Virus record (IMG/VR): IMGVR_UViG_3300020020_000028
Span: 1 to 64,000 of that record
DNA length: 64,000 nt
Source: a virus
Strand: one strand, 5' to 3'
In this document: positions 34,341 through 42,604 of the stretch, in pieces
Numbering within the stretch: position 1 is the first letter of the stretch
How the letters are laid out: every line of letters begins with the position of its first letter
Translations under genes and position numbers: made by a program
Notes under the pieces: model-generated
What the model saw: the letters and a program-made list of their open reading frames with translations, nothing else
Databases searched by the model: none
What the model was told of the DNA's origin: nothing

Positions 34341-34518
34341 GAACCTTCGAGAGGAGATCGCAGAGGCGCAAGGCTGGGATGTCAACAGTCAGTTGGATCT
34401 CCTGAGACTGAGCGCAGCCTCATCGTCTTGATTCGCAACGTACTGTGCATTCGCTGAAGATGCAGCGGCGATAGAGAATCAGAACGCAGAAGCCGAAGCC
34501 ATGATAGAGGAGGGGTGA
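34337..34518 (+). pseudogene. frameshifted small gene remnant
   Basis: Protein-like text jumps between frames: NLREEIAEAQGWDVNSQLDLL, then ETERSLIVLIRNVLCIR in a second frame, then FAEDAAAIENQNAEAEAMIEEG in a third before a TGA. Together they resemble one small helical phage protein broken by two frameshifts. The only intact start gives 22 residues. Sequencing error is an alternative. Confidence 0.5.
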
Positions 34519-34521
34519 CGC

Positions 34522-34677
34522 GTGAGATTAGAAAGAATTTTGTTCGATGTCTACGCTGGTCTGATTCGGATCGGCTATACTAGAACAGGCGCAATCGATG
34601 CATTGCAAGTGCTTGGTATAGCTGAAGACGAAGCGATTCGTGTGGCGACAACTTACGAAGGAGGGACTGACGCATGA
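34522..34677 (+). CDS. 51-residue hypothetical protein
   Basis: GTG at 34522 with AGGAGGGG upstream; ends in an ATGA overlap. Helical (LERILFDVYAGLIRIGYTRTGAI). Confidence 0.5.
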   Translation: MRLERILFDVYAGLIRIGYTRTGAIDALQVLGIAEDEAIRVATTYEGGTDA

Positions 34678-34919
34678 GAATCACCGCAAAAGCACGACCG
34701 TTCATACTGACATTCTTAGCTACCGGTACGTCGTACCCTCTCACGTCTGAAGAGGCGCAACGATTGCTCGATGAATATCCGGCAGTGACGGCGACGCGCA
34801 ACAAGGTTGTCTTTCAAGGACACAATACCTCGAAGGCATCGGAGCGTACCGTGTTACAACCGGCAACGCGTGGAGGAGGACCGGCGTTTGATGTGGATCG
34901 CTATTGGGAGGCGAAATGA
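34674..34919 (+). CDS. hypothetical protein
   Basis: 81 residues. RPFILTFLATGTSYPLTSEEAQRLLDEYP suggests a small winged-helix-like or regulatory domain; not assigned. Confidence 0.55.
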   Translation: MRITAKARPFILTFLATGTSYPLTSEEAQRLLDEYPAVTATRNKVVFQGHNTSKASERTVLQPATRGGGPAFDVDRYWEAK

Positions 34920-35257
34920 GCTACGGACCTTGTATGTGCGGTGATACGCATTGCTCGTCGTGTGGTCCCGCGCAAGGCAATTGGCAGTGTCCGATCTGCC
35001 GTGCGTGGGCTGATGATGGCTGCGAACACTTCGAGAGTTACTGCGCGACGTGCGGCACGACCGACGTCGATGACTCCGAGAACGGAAACGAAACCTGCGC
35101 AGCCCACGGCCACGACATCACAATTCGCTTACGACCGGAGTTCACCGAACAGGTCGCGAAGATCGAGGCCGATCAACGTGAGGCTGACAACCGTTACGCG
35201 GCAGACATGATCGAAGAGGAGAGACTCGCGGAGGAGTACTGGAGAAATCAAAAATGA
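34916..35257 (+). CDS. zinc-ribbon protein
   Basis: 113 residues from the ATGA at 34916. Cys-rich: CMCGDTHCSSCGPAQG, CPICRAWADDGCEHF, YCATCGTTD, enough ligands for two or three zinc sites. The C-terminal half is an acidic helix. Likely nucleic-acid or protein binding. Confidence 0.6.
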   Translation: MSYGPCMCGDTHCSSCGPAQGNWQCPICRAWADDGCEHFESYCATCGTTDVDDSENGNETCAAHGHDITIRLRPEFTEQVAKIEADQREADNRYAADMIEEERLAEEYWRNQK

Positions 35258-35697
35258 AATTCATCTACGACGATGGAGGCCGCAAGGCGGCTGGCTATCT
35301 CGGGAGCACAGGTGATTGCGTCACACGTGCGGTTGCGATTGCTACACAGCAATATTACGCCGACGTGTACGCTACACTGGCAGCAGGCACGGCCACCGAA
35401 CGCCGCACGAAGCACAGTGGAAAAATCAGCGGCAAGCATACTGCCTCACATGGGATCCATACGACTCGCAAGTGGTTCAAAGACTACATGGCGGCACTCG
35501 GATGGTACTGGACACCGACGATGCAGATCGGCAGTGGTTGTACCGTGCATCTCCGGCAAGGCGAACTTCCGATGGGCCGTTTGATCGTCGCCGTCAGCAA
35601 ACACTTCACAACCGTGATCGATGGAGTCATCCACGATACGCATGATCCGTCGAGAGATGGGACTCGCTGTGTGTATGGGTACTGGAGGAAGAAGTGA
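35254..35697 (+). CDS. papain-like/cysteine-protease-fold protein
   Basis: 147 residues. GDCVTRAVAIAT places a Cys at the start of a helix. Later RLIVAVSKHFTTVIDGVIHDTHD gives a His on a strand and a following Asp, the Cys-His-Asp order of papain/C39-like folds. Such small proteins are frequent in phages. Catalytic activity is inference. Confidence 0.6.
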   Translation: MKFIYDDGGRKAAGYLGSTGDCVTRAVAIATQQYYADVYATLAAGTATERRTKHSGKISGKHTASHGIHTTRKWFKDYMAALGWYWTPTMQIGSGCTVHLRQGELPMGRLIVAVSKHFTTVIDGVIHDTHDPSRDGTRCVYGYWRKK

Positions 35698-35882
35698 CAG
35701 AACGTGATCCTCGTGTGTACCATCCTCATCGGAAGGACGGGCTCGACAAGAATCTCACGCGTATCAACCAGAATGATTTTCTTGCCGGAAGTCGATGCAC
35801 GTGTGACGATTGTGTCTTACGCTACGAGGACTCCCGTCAGCATCTCCAATTCATCATCCTGTGCATGGGAGGTAGGAAATGA
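35694..35882 (+). CDS. hypothetical protein
   Basis: 62 residues, starts GTG at 35694 in overlap with the previous stop. Contains CTCDDCVLRYED. Unknown. Confidence 0.55.
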   Translation: MTERDPRVYHPHRKDGLDKNLTRINQNDFLAGSRCTCDDCVLRYEDSRQHLQFIILCMGGRK

Positions 35883-36085
35883 ACTTCGATCATCAACTCC
35901 ACGCCTTCCGTACGTCCTATGGTCTGCCTCCAGACACGGACACACCTCCGGCCTGCGGCAAGGTCATCACACGTGCGTACGGGGTTCATTCGCCAAAGCC
36001 CACTGAGAAGTGCCCGGAGTGTGATGCACTGGTGTCTGCCCACCGATCCTCTGCCTCTCCCAATCCGGCCCGAAAAAAGGTCTAG
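35879..36085 (+). CDS. hypothetical zinc-ribbon-like protein
   Basis: 68 residues. CGKVITRAYG...CPECD forms a CxxC-type site. Its stop overlaps the -35 of the next promoter, so it ends the first plus-strand transcription unit. Confidence 0.55.
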   Translation: MNFDHQLHAFRTSYGLPPDTDTPPACGKVITRAYGVHSPKPTEKCPECDALVSAHRSSASPNPARKKV

Positions 36086-36111
36086 ACAACCTTTTTAAGA
36101 AGTGCTACACT
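36083..36111 (+). promoter_or_regulatory. sigma-70-type promoter of the DUF932 gene
   Basis: TAGACA (36083-36088), 17 bp, TACACT (36106-36111). Unlike the leaderless set, about 60 bases of leader follow. Confidence 0.8.
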
Positions 36112-36176
36112 TCTCTTGTTCGCTCCACGGCCACCCGATATCCGGGCAGCGGTAGGAAGGACAAAGGAAGTCAGCA

Positions 36177-37331
36177 ATGAATCTCTTCAAGGCGTCCAAC
36201 CAATGGTCGAATCGTCCGGTTGACGAACGGTTCGCCACCCTTCAGGAACTCCACGATGCTGTCTCCACCTACCGTCAGAGTGCGGTGGAAAAGACGGTGC
36301 CCTTCAACACGCTGCGAGCGGAAGCCAAAGATGGCGAAGTGCTCCTCGTGGGCAAGGGCAACATCCCCGCGCGTCTCACGCACTGGTCCTTCGGTCAGCT
36401 TGCGCAATCGGTGAATGCCCCGGCAAGCTACCTGCGGGCGCTCCCTGCGAGTCTCGCGGTGCAGAACCTAAACCACGGTCTGGTGAAGGTTGCTGACCGC
36501 TCGGATCGCGAGTTGCTCTTTCACGCCAACGGTGACTTGCTCGCACGCGCTATCACCTCCGAGAAGTACACGCGTATCTGGAACAGCGACATCACGTCGA
36601 GACTCCTGAGACTGCCGGATCTTGGATGGCAGGTACCTCCGGCGCGTCCGGCGTATCCGGACCAGCCCGGTACGCGCAAGGCGACCATCGAGGACGTACT
36701 TCACGGCGCGAGGTTCGGGCTGAGTGTGAACGTCGGAGACGAGATTGCACCGGCTGGCCTTTACGCGAGTGACCACGACATGTTCGTGTTCATGGTGAAC
36801 GATGCGAAGCGTATCAGCGAACCGGGGAATCCCGATGGACTGGCGCGAGGCTTCTTCATCTCGAACAGCGAGGTCGGATCTGCGGCTTTCACGGTGACTC
36901 GCTTCTTGTATCGGCACGTGTGCGGCAACCACATCGTGTGGGGAGCCAAGCAAGTAAGCGAGCTTCGCATCAAGCATATCGGCAACGCGGACGACCGGGC
37001 GTTCGGGGAAATCACCGGACAGTTGCGGGAGTACGCCGAGGATAGCGCGAGCGACGACGAAGCCCGCATCAAGCGAGCCGTAAGTTGTGTGCTGGGCAAG
37101 GACAAGGACGAGGTTCTCGACCGACTCTTCGGGATCAAGAATCTCGGAGTGACGCGCAAGTCTCTGGACTTGGCCTACGACTTGTGCGAGGTGCGCGAGC
37201 CGGATCTCAATCCGAACAGCGCATGGGGCATGGCGCAGGGGCTCACGAGGCTCTCGCAGGAGACGCCGTACGCGGACGAACGAGTGGATGCGGACCGTGC
37301 GGCCGGAAAGGTGCTGGCGGTAGCGTTCTGA
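36177..37331 (+). CDS. DUF932 (phage/plasmid-like TIGR03299) protein
   Basis: 384 residues. The family text is clear: VPFNTLRAEAKDGEVLLVG, ARLTHWSFGQLAQSVNAPASYLRALPASLAVQNLNHGL, then RFLYRHVCGNHIVWG. DUF932 proteins are widespread in phages and plasmids and are made in quantity; a role in DNA replication or recombination is suggested but not proven. It has its own promoter, a ribosome-binding site (AAGGAAG) and a terminator, so it is expressed alone, probably strongly. Confidence 0.85.
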   Translation: MNLFKASNQWSNRPVDERFATLQELHDAVSTYRQSAVEKTVPFNTLRAEAKDGEVLLVGKGNIPARLTHWSFGQLAQSVNAPASYLRALPASLAVQNLNHGLVKVADRSDRELLFHANGDLLARAITSEKYTRIWNSDITSRLLRLPDLGWQVPPARPAYPDQPGTRKATIEDVLHGARFGLSVNVGDEIAPAGLYASDHDMFVFMVNDAKRISEPGNPDGLARGFFISNSEVGSAAFTVTRFLYRHVCGNHIVWGAKQVSELRIKHIGNADDRAFGEITGQLREYAEDSASDDEARIKRAVSCVLGKDKDEVLDRLFGIKNLGVTRKSLDLAYDLCEVREPDLNPNSAWGMAQGLTRLSQETPYADERVDADRAAGKVLAVAF

Positions 37332-37337
37332 CGGAAT

Positions 37338-37368
37338 GGGAGAGGCCTTCGGGCTCCTCCCGTTTTTT
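37338..37368 (+). terminator. rho-independent terminator after the DUF932 gene
   Basis: GGGAGAGGCC / GGGCTCCTCCC stem with loop TTC, then G and six Ts. Confidence 0.85.
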
Positions 37369-37485
37369 CATACTGTCCGATGTCCGGAGGCGAAAGCCTG
37401 TGAAGGCTCGGCGGTGACGGTCTGAGCCTGTGAACCGTTGGGTACGTGGGGAAAGTTCAGATACCTGCGTACATGGAGTGGAATT

Positions 37486-37647
37486 ATGAAGTTCGACATC
37501 TTACAACGCATCGAACGTCTCACTGGCTTCTTACGCATCTTGAGTAAGCCCGATGGTGATGTCTACCCACGGAACGCGAGGGAGTACAACGAGGCTCTCA
37601 AGGCGCTGAAGACGCTTGTCAATGATGTGAAGTATGTGGAGGAATAA
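37486..37647 (+). CDS. 53-residue hypothetical protein
   Basis: ATG at 37486; a longer start is possible but lacks a ribosome-binding site. Helical (LQRIERLTGFLRILSK). Its stop overlaps the next ATG (TAATG). Confidence 0.6.
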   Translation: MKFDILQRIERLTGFLRILSKPDGDVYPRNAREYNEALKALKTLVNDVKYVEE

Positions 37648-37826
37648 TGGTAAGTGAACTTGTAGACGCACAAGACAAGTTGATCAAGGCATATGAAGCC
37701 GCTATCGAGACAAAGGATCGACTGATTCAGGCGCAGGCTGATGTAATCGAGAGTCTGAAGAAAATCGTCGGCCTCCACGAACAGTTGAAGGTGCTTCTCA
37801 ACTACAAGAGGAGTCTCGAACAATGA
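37647..37826 (+). CDS. 59-residue coiled-coil protein
   Basis: Heptad-like throughout (LVDAQDKLIKAYEAAIETKD, IESLKKIVGLHEQLKVLL). ATGA overlap with the next gene. Function unknown. Confidence 0.6.
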   Translation: MVSELVDAQDKLIKAYEAAIETKDRLIQAQADVIESLKKIVGLHEQLKVLLNYKRSLEQ

Positions 37827-38080
37827 TGATCCCAACGGTTCACACGAACGGCACGGGCAAGAAAGATCTGCTCGAAGAACTGGAGACGGCGGTGAGGGCC
37901 GTGCGCGAGGCACGTAAGGCGGTACTCGACATCACCGTCCACGGGCGTGACTACTACGTGCAAGGATCGAATGCGTATGCGCAAGCACGAACGGAAATGG
38001 ATGTTCGACTTGCGGCGTTGAATCAAGTTCGAGACGATCTTCAGGTGATGTATGCAGAGATCCAGAAGCAGGGACGATGA
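37823..38080 (+). CDS. helical hypothetical protein
   Basis: 85 residues, long helices (LLEELETAVRAVREARKAVL; RTEMDVRLAALNQVRDDLQ). Coupled on both sides. Confidence 0.6.
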   Translation: MMIPTVHTNGTGKKDLLEELETAVRAVREARKAVLDITVHGRDYYVQGSNAYAQARTEMDVRLAALNQVRDDLQVMYAEIQKQGR

Positions 38081-38253
38081 CGCAACAGGACATAGATCGG
38101 CTACTAGCAGAGTTGCGATACGTGCGGAGCAACAACGGGCTGGGTGGTGTGTACTACACACCTCCGGATTCGTGCGAGAATAAGTCGTACATGCAGATCG
38201 TCTGCGATGCATTGACCGAGATCTTAGAAGAGATGAAAAAGGAGAAGTCATGA
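38077..38253 (+). CDS. 58-residue hypothetical protein
   Basis: ATGA-coupled. Helical with GGVYYTPPDSC in the middle. Unknown. Confidence 0.55.
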   Translation: MTQQDIDRLLAELRYVRSNNGLGGVYYTPPDSCENKSYMQIVCDALTEILEEMKKEKS

Positions 38254-38405
38254 CATGGCTCGACGCTATTCTAGGACGTAAACCGAAGCACGAACATCGT
38301 TTCGGAGACTGGTTTTTAGTCGAGAGACAAGAGGCATGCGGGTTCACGGAGATGATGACACACACGTGTATTCCACCAGATGGTAGATTCAGTGCGACCC
38401 ATTAG
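38250..38405 (+). CDS. truncated/rearranged paralogue of the gene at 31018
   Basis: 51 residues. The first ~28 codons nearly match the gene at 31018 (MTWLDAILGRKPKHEHRFGD). Then CGFTEM, the C-terminal motif of the paralogue, comes early. The next ~49 bp are a diverged reverse complement of the paralogue's internal segment, which ends the frame. Likely non-functional or altered. Confidence 0.6.
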   Translation: MTWLDAILGRKPKHEHRFGDWFLVERQEACGFTEMMTHTCIPPDGRFSATH

Positions 38406-38424
38406 GCCGAGCAGAGGTAAAGTA

Positions 38425-38583
38425 ATGCACCTCTGCCCTGAGTGCGGCGAAGACCTTGGCAGCATGATCTACGACGTGGTTCGAAAGACGGACTACGCAC
38501 ATTTTCAGTGTCCGGAGTGCGGTGCAGATCTCGTGGCTGATGTGAAGCGAACGATCACGATAGAGGTGGATGAAGATGTATAG
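38425..38583 (+). CDS. small zinc-ribbon protein
   Basis: 52 residues from the ATG at 38425 with AGAGGTAAAG upstream. LCPECGEDLG...FQCPECGADL is a textbook two-knuckle zinc ribbon. Confidence 0.65.
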   Translation: MHLCPECGEDLGSMIYDVVRKTDYAHFQCPECGADLVADVKRTITIEVDEDV

Positions 38584-38767
38584 AGTCGTGCTGCAAGTAA
38601 TCGACGATAGCGTCTTTGCCTCTGGTATCGATGACCCACGGATCGTCAAGTCCGTCGAGGTCGGCGGCGTCTATCGAAAGCTGGCTCTGGCAGAGAAACT
38701 CGCTGTGCGTGCGGCGGAGATTATCAACGTGAACGAACCGAAGATCACAGGGAAGCGAGATGTTTAA
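38576..38767 (+). CDS. hypothetical protein
   Basis: 63 residues; the ATG at 38576 has GAGGTGG at good spacing. Beta-alpha text (RVVLQVIDDSVFASGIDDP). Overlaps both neighbours. Confidence 0.55.
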   Translation: MYRVVLQVIDDSVFASGIDDPRIVKSVEVGGVYRKLALAEKLAVRAAEIINVNEPKITGKRDV

Positions 38768-38963
38768 ACACCTACTCTCCGCCTTCGGGATCCACATACA
38801 CACGTGGGTGTATCACGAGGAAGAACCATACGAAGGTGCGCTAGTGGGCAGAGACTTTCGTGAGTGTGAGTGTGGAGCCCTCGAAGAATACATCACCGTG
38901 GGTATGCCGGGAGTAGGCATCGAATCCTCGTGGCTGAGAGTAAGGGAGTCTGACGATGTTTAG
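38760..38963 (+). CDS. hypothetical protein
   Basis: 67 residues. HIHTWVYHEEEPYEGALVGRDFRECECG has a CxC; possible zinc ribbon. Unknown. Confidence 0.55.
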   Translation: MFKHLLSAFGIHIHTWVYHEEEPYEGALVGRDFRECECGALEEYITVGMPGVGIESSWLRVRESDDV

Positions 38964-39387
38964 ATCATCAAGCGAGTACAAGACGCACCTAGTATCTCTC
39001 GCGATCACACATCAGATTCGCGTGATGGAGGTTACAGATCTCCCTCCACACGAAGGCACAGCGACGCCAGACTTACGTTTGTTGATGCTACCTCAAATCA
39101 AGGATGAATGTTCCTTCGTAACGGCGCTGCATGAGTTCGGGCATCTTATCGCGCCTTATGGTAGTGGGATCTCTCTCGGTACGTTAGGCGACCATTGGGA
39201 TCCCGTACACATGCGTCAGTGTCTGGTCGAGGAGTATGCCGCGTGGGAGTGGGCCGAAGCTGAAACGAAACGTGCGGGCTTCGAGTGGACGCTGACGATG
39301 GAGCACGTGAAGATTCTTTCGTTGAAGTCTTACCAGGATCAGTTGAAGAGGGCGATCCTGATGCAACAGATGTCGGAGGTTGCGTGA
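38956..39387 (+). CDS. zinc-metallopeptidase-like protein (ImmA/IrrE-like size)
   Basis: 143 residues. FVTALHEFGHLIAPYG is an HExxH zinc site. A downstream VEEYAAWEWAEAE could supply the third ligand Glu, as in IrrE/ImmA peptidases. ImmA-like enzymes cleave repressors; a host-regulator target is a hypothesis. No DNA-binding domain is present. Confidence 0.65.
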   Translation: MFRSSSEYKTHLVSLAITHQIRVMEVTDLPPHEGTATPDLRLLMLPQIKDECSFVTALHEFGHLIAPYGSGISLGTLGDHWDPVHMRQCLVEEYAAWEWAEAETKRAGFEWTLTMEHVKILSLKSYQDQLKRAILMQQMSEVA

Positions 39388-39557
39388 AAACCTATATCGG
39401 TGATGGTGTGTACGTCGAGGTCAAAGACAATCGTTTGATCTTGACTACAGAGGATGGTGTTACAGTCACGAACACGATCTTTCTTGAGGTCGATGTCTGG
39501 TTGCAATTACGTCAGGTACTTGCACGACACAACGAGAGGCAGTGGGGGAGAGAATGA
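39384..39557 (+). CDS. 57-residue hypothetical protein
   Basis: GTG start overlapping the previous stop (GTGA). Beta-rich (YIGDGVYVEVKDNRLILTTEDGV). A similar YIGDGVYVxxD text is common in short phage proteins of unknown role. Confidence 0.6.
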   Translation: MKTYIGDGVYVEVKDNRLILTTEDGVTVTNTIFLEVDVWLQLRQVLARHNERQWGRE

Positions 39558-39733
39558 TTATCCGTATGCGCTACGAGATCATCGGAGGCCACGTGCATTG
39601 CCGTCTCTTTACAGCGAAGGCAAAGAACATGACGTTCGTCAAGTGCGGCGACCTGACGTTTTCGCTTGATGAGTGGGAGTCCGTTCGTGATCAGTTAGAG
39701 ACGGCGATTGAGATCATACCGGAGGACCAGTGA
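39554..39733 (+). CDS. 59-residue hypothetical protein
   Basis: ATGA-coupled. MRYEIIGGHVHCRLFTAK; paralogue-like pattern to the neighbouring beta-rich genes. Unknown. Confidence 0.6.
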   Translation: MIIRMRYEIIGGHVHCRLFTAKAKNMTFVKCGDLTFSLDEWESVRDQLETAIEIIPEDQ

Positions 39734-39734
39734 C

Positions 39735-39926
39735 ATGAGATCACAATTTATCGTCAGCGCGGGACACGTCTGGGAAGTCGCGTACGCTACAGAGTTCGTG
39801 CGCCTGATACACATCGGATCGTTTGAAAATGCGCAGGAGTATGCGAAAAAAGTCGCTGATAAGGCGGTACGTGGGTTGAGTACTACGCTCGAAGACGCGA
39901 TGTTCGAGAGGGTCGTGACGTTGTGA
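39735..39926 (+). CDS. 63-residue hypothetical protein
   Basis: ATG at 39735, one base after the previous stop. Ends in a GTGA overlap with the next gene. Unknown. Confidence 0.55.
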   Translation: MRSQFIVSAGHVWEVAYATEFVRLIHIGSFENAQEYAKKVADKAVRGLSTTLEDAMFERVVTL

Positions 39927-40327
39927 AGAAACGCTGTGCGGTTATTCGCTTACTTCACGACGGATATCTGACTCGAAGTGGTAGTCCATCTAATCTCTAT
40001 GCCGCACCTCGTCTAGTCTTCCGGTACGAGGATGCGCAGACACTTCTCTCGCAGATGTGTTCGACGCGCGGACGCGATTATGGGAATCCTTGGTTCGGGG
40101 CCTCTATAGAAGTGCTCCCGAAACGCAAACGACACACTCCGCTTACAGAAGAGGAGTTCAAACAATTCCTTGCCGATCTCCGCACGCATCGTGCGCTCGG
40201 AGAGGCAGCGAAGTATGAGAGGATGGCAGAGGCAAAGATATCTGAAGCATCGTATGCCATGAAACAGGCAGCGGAATATCGTGCGAGAGCGAAACAGATA
40301 CAAGAGGAGTTGAAACATGGGACGTGA
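39923..40327 (+). CDS. hypothetical protein with C-terminal coiled coil
   Basis: 134 residues from a GTG. Compact N-terminal half (VIRLLHDGYLTRSG) and a long helix (YAMKQAAEYRARAKQIQEEL). Unknown. Confidence 0.55.
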   Translation: MKKRCAVIRLLHDGYLTRSGSPSNLYAAPRLVFRYEDAQTLLSQMCSTRGRDYGNPWFGASIEVLPKRKRHTPLTEEEFKQFLADLRTHRALGEAAKYERMAEAKISEASYAMKQAAEYRARAKQIQEELKHGT

Positions 40328-40949
40328 GATCCGACGGGTACCGCCAGGATGGGAACATCCGAGACAGAAGTGCGAGCACTCTCCGTGGATGGGGGGATGC
40401 GACGAAGCACGCGAGAGTGGAGGATACTGCTTCAAGCCCCTGCATAACAAGACGTGGGAAGAAGCGATGCGCGTCTACGAGGCGGAGAAAGCGAAGTGGG
40501 AGGCAGGAGACTTCCCGAGTTATACGAGTGAAGAGAGCCGTAAACTCTCGTACGAAGCGTACGATGGTCCTCCCCCGGATCCTGAATACTATCGTCCCGC
40601 GTACACTAGCGAACCCACGCACTATCAAGTGTACGAGACTGTGAGCGAGGGCACACCAGTCACACCTGTGTTCGCAACGGAAGAAGAGTTGATTACCTAT
40701 CTTGCAGAGAAAGGCACGTTCTGGGATCAGATACCGAGCACGTTCAGTGGGAAGCCAGCACGAGGAGGGTGGGGACGTGAGAACGCTGAGGCGTTTGTGC
40801 GAAGCAAGTGGATGCCGTCGATGGTGATGCAGGGTGGGAAGATTCTTGAGCCGAAAGATTATCTAAAGAAGGAGCTATCGAAGGAAGATCTCGATGCCCT
40901 ATCAGATTCGGTGATCGATTCGTTACCGGAACAATACGGAGGTGAGTAA
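40317..40949 (+). CDS. hypothetical protein, Tyr/Pro/Glu-rich centre
   Basis: 210 residues. REIRRVPPGWEHPRQ is an opening seen in many phage proteins of unknown role that mention P-x-G-W-x-H-P. The middle is low complexity (YDGPPPDPEYYRPAYTSEP). The C-terminal part has FWDQIPSTFSGKPARGGWG and a helical end. Four-base-plus overlap with the previous gene. Confidence 0.6.
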   Translation: MGREIRRVPPGWEHPRQKCEHSPWMGGCDEARESGGYCFKPLHNKTWEEAMRVYEAEKAKWEAGDFPSYTSEESRKLSYEAYDGPPPDPEYYRPAYTSEPTHYQVYETVSEGTPVTPVFATEEELITYLAEKGTFWDQIPSTFSGKPARGGWGRENAEAFVRSKWMPSMVMQGGKILEPKDYLKKELSKEDLDALSDSVIDSLPEQYGGE

Positions 40950-40951
40950 CA

Positions 40952-41152
40952 GTGAGAATCATGAAGCGTGCACGTAACCGCAAGCAGTTGACCTTCGGGT
41001 CATTGGCCGCGATACGACAGAAGATCGAGAGGCTGGCGCGAGAGCATGACTGCTCGATGTCATTCGTGGAGAACACACTGCTGGCGAGGCAACTCGGGAT
41101 CGACATCGGTGAGGCGTTTGACGATCACAATCTCCTTGGGAGGAAGAAATAA
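40952..41152 (+). CDS. ribbon-helix-helix-like protein
   Basis: 66 residues from a GTG. A basic strand (RKQLTFGSLAAIRQKIERLAREHDCSMSFVENTLLARQ, two parts) followed by two helices recalls Arc/MetJ-type DNA-binding proteins. A small regulator is plausible. Confidence 0.5.
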   Translation: MRIMKRARNRKQLTFGSLAAIRQKIERLAREHDCSMSFVENTLLARQLGIDIGEAFDDHNLLGRKK

Positions 41153-41538
41153 TGGACAGTAAACCAGAGACAGCGGCCGAAGCACTTACACGATGGGACG
41201 CCGGAGAGATCGTGTGGACGGCAGAGATGGGCGGACTCGGGCCTGGATATGAACAGGTCATTCACATCATCGCATTTGAAGCGATTCGCGTACTGCTCAC
41301 GCTTGAGATCGCGTGGGAGGTGGAGCCCGAAGAGTGGAAGACGTTCTATAGAAATGTTCAGGACGAGGTTACGCCGAAGATTCAAAATCTTGGGTGTTCC
41401 GGGGCTCAATTTGGCGCGGCGATGAACCTCGCGTTTCGGGTAGTCAAGATCGGGTGGGCAAAAGCGCTTGACGAACTCCCGAAAGATCGTCTGATTCAAG
41501 TGTCGAAAAACTGGCCGCAAATGAAGGAGACGACGTGA
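41152..41538 (+). CDS. hypothetical protein
   Basis: 128 residues, helical (VIHIIAFEAIRVLLTLEIAWEVE; AAMNLAFRVVKIGWAKALDEL). Start overlaps the previous stop (TAATG). Unknown. Confidence 0.6.
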   Translation: MDSKPETAAEALTRWDAGEIVWTAEMGGLGPGYEQVIHIIAFEAIRVLLTLEIAWEVEPEEWKTFYRNVQDEVTPKIQNLGCSGAQFGAAMNLAFRVVKIGWAKALDELPKDRLIQVSKNWPQMKETT

Positions 41539-41813
41539 GTCTGACTGCTCTCGAAGAAGTTCAACTAAAAATGATGCTCAAAGATAGAGAAGGATGCTTC
41601 GGTGGTCTATTCCTCATGTTGACAATCTTTGCGCTCATGTCACTTGTCGTCATAGGATTCATCAGATCGATACCACTCGAACGACGTGATGCGTCGGGGC
41701 AAACATATCTCTGTTGGGTGGTATCCGCAGAGTGGCCGTGGCAAGATCAACATCGAGAACTCGTCTGTGTTCCGGAACATCATCGGATCATTTTGAAAGA
41801 AGGAGACAAATGA
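41535..41813 (+). CDS. single-pass membrane protein
   Basis: 92 residues from a GTG. Membrane segment GLFLMLTIFALMSLVVIGFI around residues 24-43, then a soluble part with CWVVSAEWPWQDQHRELVC. Its C-terminal arrangement recalls the proteins at 42601 and 55326. Confidence 0.6.
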   Translation: MSLTALEEVQLKMMLKDREGCFGGLFLMLTIFALMSLVVIGFIRSIPLERRDASGQTYLCWVVSAEWPWQDQHRELVCVPEHHRIILKEGDK

Positions 41814-42013
41814 AGGTGAAACTCTGTGAGGCGTGTAAGGATACTCACGAGTACGGACTCATCTTTTGTACAAGACAGCTAGGACATTCTGGAGTTCATC
41901 GAGCGACGATAGGTCCTGACTCTCCGGGTGTCGTCGTACTGTCTGTCTGGTCTTCCTCAGATAAGGATTCAGTCAATGACCATAGCACATCTACTCGAAA
42001 GACTAGAACGTAA
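41810..42013 (+). CDS. small Cys-rich protein
   Basis: 67 residues from the ATGA at 41810. CEACKDTHEYGLIFC suggests a zinc site. The gene end overlaps the next start by 38 bases. Confidence 0.5.
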   Translation: MKVKLCEACKDTHEYGLIFCTRQLGHSGVHRATIGPDSPGVVVLSVWSSSDKDSVNDHSTSTRKTRT

Positions 42014-42305
42014 GCGAGACGCCATAGAGATGGCGATCACGGAGATCCGTGCCGAGATGTCCGGGAAGAAAACGCGAGCGAAGGCAGCGGCGATCATCGA
42101 GTCAGTGAAGCGAGGGCCGAAGAAGAAGAAACACTGGACGCAGACAGCCAAGGGTCGGCGCGTGAATGCCCTGCTGCGATCTGGTCCTCGTGAGAAATTG
42201 CACTGGACGCAGACTGAAGCCGGGAAGAAGAAGATGGCTATCGCGCAGAGACGCGCGTGGCGTGCGCGAAAGAAGGCGAACAGAGAGGCAAGTGTGATCA
42301 TATGA
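41976..42305 (+). CDS. basic protein with HWTQT repeats
   Basis: 109 residues, about a third Lys/Arg. Two copies of (K/L)HWTQT(A/E) lie ~26 residues apart (KKKHWTQTAKGR and KLHWTQTEAGKK). Similar repeats occur in AT-hook-like or histone-like phage proteins. DNA binding is likely. Confidence 0.6.
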   Translation: MTIAHLLERLERKRDAIEMAITEIRAEMSGKKTRAKAAAIIESVKRGPKKKKHWTQTAKGRRVNALLRSGPREKLHWTQTEAGKKKMAIAQRRAWRARKKANREASVII

Positions 42306-42604
42306 AGAAGATTGTACTCGTGCTACTCGTGAGTCTTGCAGGGTGTAGTCGCGAGTTGAAGGATGGTGAAAATGCCGGATCCGATTATCGCGAGCGGCTG
42401 CTCCTTGAACAAATTGCATTAGAGAAACAGACTGTCGCAAAATGTGAAGCGATGGGCGGATTGGTTATCTACGGAGATAGACGCACAGAGCATTTTACGA
42501 GATGGGAACCTGCGAAAAGTACTGATGTTACGTGGATACCGTTTCGAGCCTGTCAATTTCCACAAGGTAATGTGGTGATCACTCCGAAGGACATTGAAAA
42601 ATGA
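42302..42604 (+). CDS. small lipoprotein
   Basis: 100 residues. MKKIVLVLLVSLAGCSREL is a lipoprotein signal peptide with lipobox LAGC. The mature part has two further Cys. Outer-membrane or periplasmic location suggests a Gram-negative-type host. Possible lysis (o-spanin-like) or exclusion role. Confidence 0.65.
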   Translation: MKKIVLVLLVSLAGCSRELKDGENAGSDYRERLLLEQIALEKQTVAKCEAMGGLVIYGDRRTEHFTRWEPAKSTDVTWIPFRACQFPQGNVVITPKDIEK

